Shown one piece after another: positions 9,273 to 11,222 of a stretch of DNA of 11,222 nt. Position 1 is the first letter of the stretch. Every line of letters starts with the position of its first letter. The notes beneath the pieces are model-generated. The model had not been told where the DNA came from and made no database searches. It saw only the letters and a list, made by a program, of their open reading frames with translations. A program made the position numbers and the translations under genes. The stretch covers positions 1-11,222 of the forward strand of contig JAGOCV010000114.1 of NCBI GenBank assembly GCA_017998575.1, given 5' to 3'. The DNA is from Burkholderiaceae bacterium. GTDB lineage: Bacteria > Pseudomonadota > Gammaproteobacteria > Burkholderiales > Burkholderiaceae.

Positions 9273-10310
9273 TTACTTGTAGGCCACCGGGCGGCCGTCG
9301 GCGCCCATCACCTTGCCCCAGGACGTGCGGATGGCGGTCTTCACGTTGGCCGGGAACGGCACGTAGTCCAGATCCGAGGCCGCCTTGTCGCCGTTGGTGT
9401 AGGCCCAGTCGAAGAACTTCAGGGCGGCAGCCGTCTTGGCGGGGTTATCCGGCTTCGTGTAGACCAGGATGAAGGTGGCGGTCGAGATGGGCCAGGCGGT
9501 CTTGCCGCTGGCGTTGGTCAGGCTCTGGGCGAACGACTTGGACCAGTCGATGCCGGCCGCGGCAGCCTTGAAGGTTTCATCGTCGGGCTGCACATAGGCG
9601 CCATCGGCGTTCTGCAGCGCGACGTGCGACATCTTGTTCTGCTTGGCGTAGGCGTACTCGACATAGCCGATCGAATCCGGCAGGCGCATCACGAAGGCCG
9701 ACACGCCTTCGTTGCCCTTGCCGCCCGCGCCGGTGGGCCACTTGACGGCCGTGCCGGTGCCGACATCGGCCTTCCAGGCGGGGCTGACCTTGGTCAGGTA
9801 TTCGGTGAAGGCGAAGGTGGTGCCCGAGCCGTCGGCGCGGCGCACCACGGCGATGGGGGCGTCCGGCAGCGTGACGCCGGGGTTGAGCGAAGCGATGGCC
9901 GGCTCGTTCCACTTGGCGATCTTGCCCAGGTAGATGTCGGCCAGCACGGCGCCCGTCAGCTTCAGCTGGCCCGGGGCGAAGCCCTTGACGTTGATCACGG
10001 GGACAACGCCGCCGATCACGGTGGGGAACTGGATCAGGCCGTCCTTGGCCAGCTGCTCGTCCGACAGGGGAGCGTCCGAAGCGCCGAAGTCCACGGTCTT
10101 GGCCTGGATCTGCTTGATGCCGGCGCCCGAGCCCACGGATTGGTAGTTCACCTTGGCGCCGGTGGCCTTGTTGTAGGCATCGGCCCACTTGGCGTACACG
10201 GGCGCGGGGAAGGACGCGCCAGCGCCCGTCACGTCTTGTGCCAGGGCGGCCTGGGCCATCAGGACGGTGGTCGCCGCGCCGATGGCGGCAAGCTTGGAGT
10301 GGAATTTCAT
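9273..10310 (-). CDS. pstS: Periplasmic phosphate-binding protein PstS
   Basis: This 345-aa protein is the soluble receptor that captures phosphate and delivers it to PstC-PstA. A Sec signal peptide covers residues 1-24 (MKF...AALA, cleavage probably before Gln25). The mature part starts with the PstS hallmark VTGAGASFPAPVYAKW. Phosphate-contact segments are visible: GASFP (31-35), SVGSGAG (58-64), FGASDAPL (75-82) with Asp79, and RRADGSGTTF (157-166) with Arg158, Ser162 and Thr164 in the positions expected from E. coli PstS. There is no lipobox cysteine, so it is periplasmic rather than a lipoprotein. The ATG at 10310 has a strong ribosome site (AGAGG, 10317-10321). It is the first gene of the operon, directly behind the Pho box promoter. 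All binding residues look intact. Confidence 0.98.
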   Translation of the reverse strand: MKFHSKLAAIGAATTVLMAQAALAQDVTGAGASFPAPVYAKWADAYNKATGAKVNYQSVGSGAGIKQIQAKTVDFGASDAPLSDEQLAKDGLIQFPTVIGGVVPVINVKGFAPGQLKLTGAVLADIYLGKIAKWNEPAIASLNPGVTLPDAPIAVVRRADGSGTTFAFTEYLTKVSPAWKADVGTGTAVKWPTGAGGKGNEGVSAFVMRLPDSIGYVEYAYAKQNKMSHVALQNADGAYVQPDDETFKAAAAGIDWSKSFAQSLTNASGKTAWPISTATFILVYTKPDNPAKTAAALKFFDWAYTNGDKAASDLDYVPFPANVKTAIRTSWGKVMGADGRPVAYK

Positions 10311-10345
10311 CTGTTACCTCTGGGTTGGAAGAGCTCGATAAGGGC

Positions 10346-10379
10346 AATGTAGGCAGCGTTTGTGACGGCCTCGTGACAG
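10346..10379 (-). promoter_or_regulatory. PhoB-dependent pstS promoter (Pho box plus -10)
   Basis: Read on the - strand, 10379-10362 is CTGTCAC-GAGG-CCGTCAC: two 7-bp direct repeats separated by 4 bp, matching the Pho box consensus CTGTCAT-N4-CTGTCAT at 6 of 7 and 5 of 7 positions. Exactly 10 bp further downstream lies TACATT (10351-10346), a plausible -10. This is the standard layout of class II PhoB promoters, where the downstream repeat replaces the -35. The transcript would begin near 10340 with a leader of about 29 nt before the pstS start. The whole pstSCAB-phoUBR unit should be induced by phosphate starvation. Confidence 0.88.
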
Positions 10380-10387
10380 CAACACAG

Positions 10388-10416
10388 CCGTCACACCACT
10401 GACACCTGACGCTCAC
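10388..10416 (+). promoter_or_regulatory. Putative + oriented array of three PhoB half-sites
   Basis: Three 7-mers are spaced at exactly 11 bp, the PhoB half-site period: CCGTCAC (10388-10394), CTGACAC (10399-10405) and CGCTCAC (10410-10416). Against the local form CTGTCAC they match at 6, 6 and 5 of 7 positions. They point away from pstS toward the + strand binding-protein gene and begin 8 bp beyond the pstS Pho box. No good -10 follows at the expected distance, and the gene start is 235 bp away. The array may therefore be an accessory PhoB site rather than a promoter of its own. Confidence 0.4.
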
Positions 10417-10481
10417 CGCGAGAGGCTTCGCAAAGCCGCAGCCCCGTGTCGCGCGGTGCGAGGGCAGGATGACGGCGGGCG

Positions 10482-10499
10482 ATGAAATCCTCGTGACAC
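10482..10499 (-). promoter_or_regulatory. Possible distal Pho box
   Basis: On the - strand this reads GTGTCAC-GAGG-ATTTCAT. The first half and the spacer repeat the arrangement of the main Pho box, and the second half matches CTGTCAT at 5 of 7 positions. The segment 10 bp downstream (CATCCT) is a poor -10, and the site lies about 103 bp upstream of the main Pho box. An accessory role is more likely than a separate promoter. Confidence 0.3.
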
Positions 10500-10587
10500 C
10501 CGTCGTCGCAACCGCGCGACAGAACGCGGCGCATGCGCGGCCTGCCTCAGAGATGTCATGGAGCTTTCCTAGATTCGCTGCATCGCC

Positions 10588-10604
10588 GTCCGGCGCCGCC
10601 GGAC
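10588..10604 (+). other. GC-rich hairpin in the leader of the binding-protein gene
   Basis: GTCCGGC (10588-10594) pairs perfectly with GCCGGAC (10598-10604) around a GCC loop, 47 bp before the ATG at 10652. A short T-run (10622-10626) follows only after 17 bp, too far for a standard terminator. It could affect translation or be a protein-binding dyad; no function can be assigned. Confidence 0.4.
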
Positions 10605-10651
10605 ATCCGCCAGTGCGCGCCTTTTTCACGACCGCAGGTCGTTCTGCCCCG

Positions 10652-11222
10652 ATGTCGCAGCCTTCCCATCCAGATCCTTCCCATCCGCCCGCCGCGCCCG
10701 CGTCGCCGGCACGCCGCCGCTGGCTGCGGACAAGCGCGGGCCTGGCCGCGGCAGCCCTCGCCGGCCCGAACGTCCACGCGCAGGCACGCACGGCGCCGCG
10801 CGATCTGTCGGTCGTGCAGATCACCGACATGTCGCCCGCGCAGCAGGACATCTCGCGCGACTTCGTGGCGGGCGCCCGTGCCGCCTGGCAGCAGTTCAAC
10901 GGAAACGGCGGCCTGCAGGGCCGCACCGTGCATCACCAGGTGATCGAGGTGGACGGCAGCGCCGATGCGTTGGCCAGAGTCTGGAACGACGTGCGGCGCG
11001 AACCGCAGCACATCGCGCTGACCGGCACCACCGGCCACGCCACCGCCTCGGCGCTGGGCCGACTGCTGCAGGACGGCGTGCGCGAAGGCTCGCCGGCCAT
11101 CGCGCACGTCGCGCCCTGGCTGCACGACACGCCCACCGGCAACGACGCCTTCACCTTCCCCATCTTCGCCCCGCGCGAGGAGCAGATCGGCCACGCGCTG
11201 CGCACGCTCTCCATCGTGGGCG
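10652..11222 (+). CDS. Tat-exported type I periplasmic substrate-binding protein, LivK/Peripla_BP_6-like (partial, 5' end)
   Basis: The frame from ATG 10652 stays open to the window edge, giving 190 codons. The N-terminus is a proline/histidine-rich stretch containing a doubled PSHPD-like unit. It leads into a twin-arginine signal: ARRRWLRTSAGLAAAALAG (20-38) fits the S/T-R-R-x-F-L-K pattern with Trp for Phe, and cleavage is likely after VHA (41-43). The mature part (DLSVVQITDMSPAQQ, DFVAGARAAWQQFNGNGGLQGRTV, then IALTGTTGHATASALGRLL) has the layout of the first lobe of branched-chain-amino-acid-type binding proteins. The ligand cannot be told. No permease or ATPase gene is visible beside it, though the 3' side is cut off. 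It is divergent from pstS and shares its regulatory region. GTG 10613 is a less likely start; no strong ribosome site precedes either. Confidence 0.65.
   Translation, partial: MSQPSHPDPSHPPAAPASPARRRWLRTSAGLAAAALAGPNVHAQARTAPRDLSVVQITDMSPAQQDISRDFVAGARAAWQQFNGNGGLQGRTVHHQVIEVDGSADALARVWNDVRREPQHIALTGTTGHATASALGRLLQDGVREGSPAIAHVAPWLHDTPTGNDAFTFPIFAPREEQIGHALRTLSIVG

Larger units (their letters stand above)
10311..10651. other. Divergent regulatory region between pstS and the binding-protein gene
   Basis: This 341-bp stretch has no convincing gene. From the pstS side it holds the pstS ribosome site, a -10-like element, a strong Pho box, a + oriented array of Pho-like repeats (10388-10416) and a small GGCTT/AAGCC hairpin (10424-10437). 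Further right are a second - oriented Pho-like pair (10482-10499), a + oriented pair (10553-10570) and a GC-rich hairpin (10588-10604). Short reading frames crossing it are open because of high GC and match no known family. I could not find a clear -10/-35 pair for the + strand gene. Confidence 0.7.

Noticed and set aside
8322..10352. A 676-codon open frame on the + strand opposite pstC and pstS, and a similar one at 7234-8508
   Set aside because: They are antisense to intact pst genes, rich in His/Gly/Arg/Gln as expected from the complement of GC-rich codons, and show no family motif. Long antisense frames are common at this GC content.
10529..10538. Palindrome GCGCATGCGC
   Set aside because: A 10-bp GC-rich palindrome without a paired element or position relative to a promoter; expected by chance at this composition.
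10533..10943. + strand frame of 136 codons overlapping the binding-protein gene
   Set aside because: Wrong frame: it gives Arg/Pro/Ala-rich sequence, whereas the frame from 10652 gives a coherent signal peptide and binding-protein lobe.
9577..11194. - strand frames crossing the pstS upstream region and lying opposite the binding-protein gene (9577-10926 and 10556-11194)
   Set aside because: The first runs out of frame through pstS and the second is antisense to the signal-peptide gene. Neither shows a domain, and the region contains the pstS promoter.

Overview
The window is chromosomal DNA from a high-GC betaproteobacterium, most likely of the order Burkholderiales. The clues are GC-rich codon third positions, a rho gene followed directly by a zinc-independent type B L31 gene, and a single-strand pst-pho cluster ordered pstS-pstC-pstA-pstB-phoU-phoB-phoR. 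I cannot fix the genus; an Alcaligenaceae/Comamonadaceae-like host is a tentative guess. I see no IS element, phage gene, tRNA, rRNA or CRISPR array.

Left part (1-3669, + strand): the 3' end of rho; rpmE2 with its own likely promoter (perfect TATAAT) and a clear intrinsic terminator; then a two-gene unit. The first gene of the unit is a 569-aa polytopic membrane protein that looks like a GT-C-type (ArnT/PMT-like) glycosyltransferase. The second is a MATE-family exporter whose GTG start overlaps the previous stop codon (GTGA). The MATE gene ends 13 bp from the end of phoR, which converges on it from the other strand.

Middle and right part (3683-10310, - strand): a complete phosphate-sensing and uptake operon, read from right to left. 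PstS binds phosphate in the periplasm, PstC and PstA form the channel, and PstB is the ATPase. PhoU links transporter state to the PhoR sensor kinase, and PhoB is the response regulator. Spacings are tight (GTGA overlap pstC/pstA, 2 bp phoU/phoB). Upstream of pstS is a textbook Pho box (CTGTCAC-4-CCGTCAC) followed 10 bp later by a -10-like TACATT, so PhoB should activate its own operon. Two strong hairpins mark the pstS/pstC and phoB/phoR boundaries and could set unequal expression along the message.

Far right (10311-11222): a 341-bp divergent intergenic region, then the first 190 codons of a + strand gene running off the window. It encodes a Tat-type signal peptide followed by a type I periplasmic binding-protein fold (LivK-like). 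The intergenic region also holds further Pho-box-like repeats, including three 11-bp-phased repeats pointing toward this gene. This suggests, without proving, that the binding protein is part of the phosphate-starvation response. Most of the window is well-known biology; the less described parts are this divergent binding protein with its regulatory region, the two operon hairpins, and the GT-C/MATE pair.
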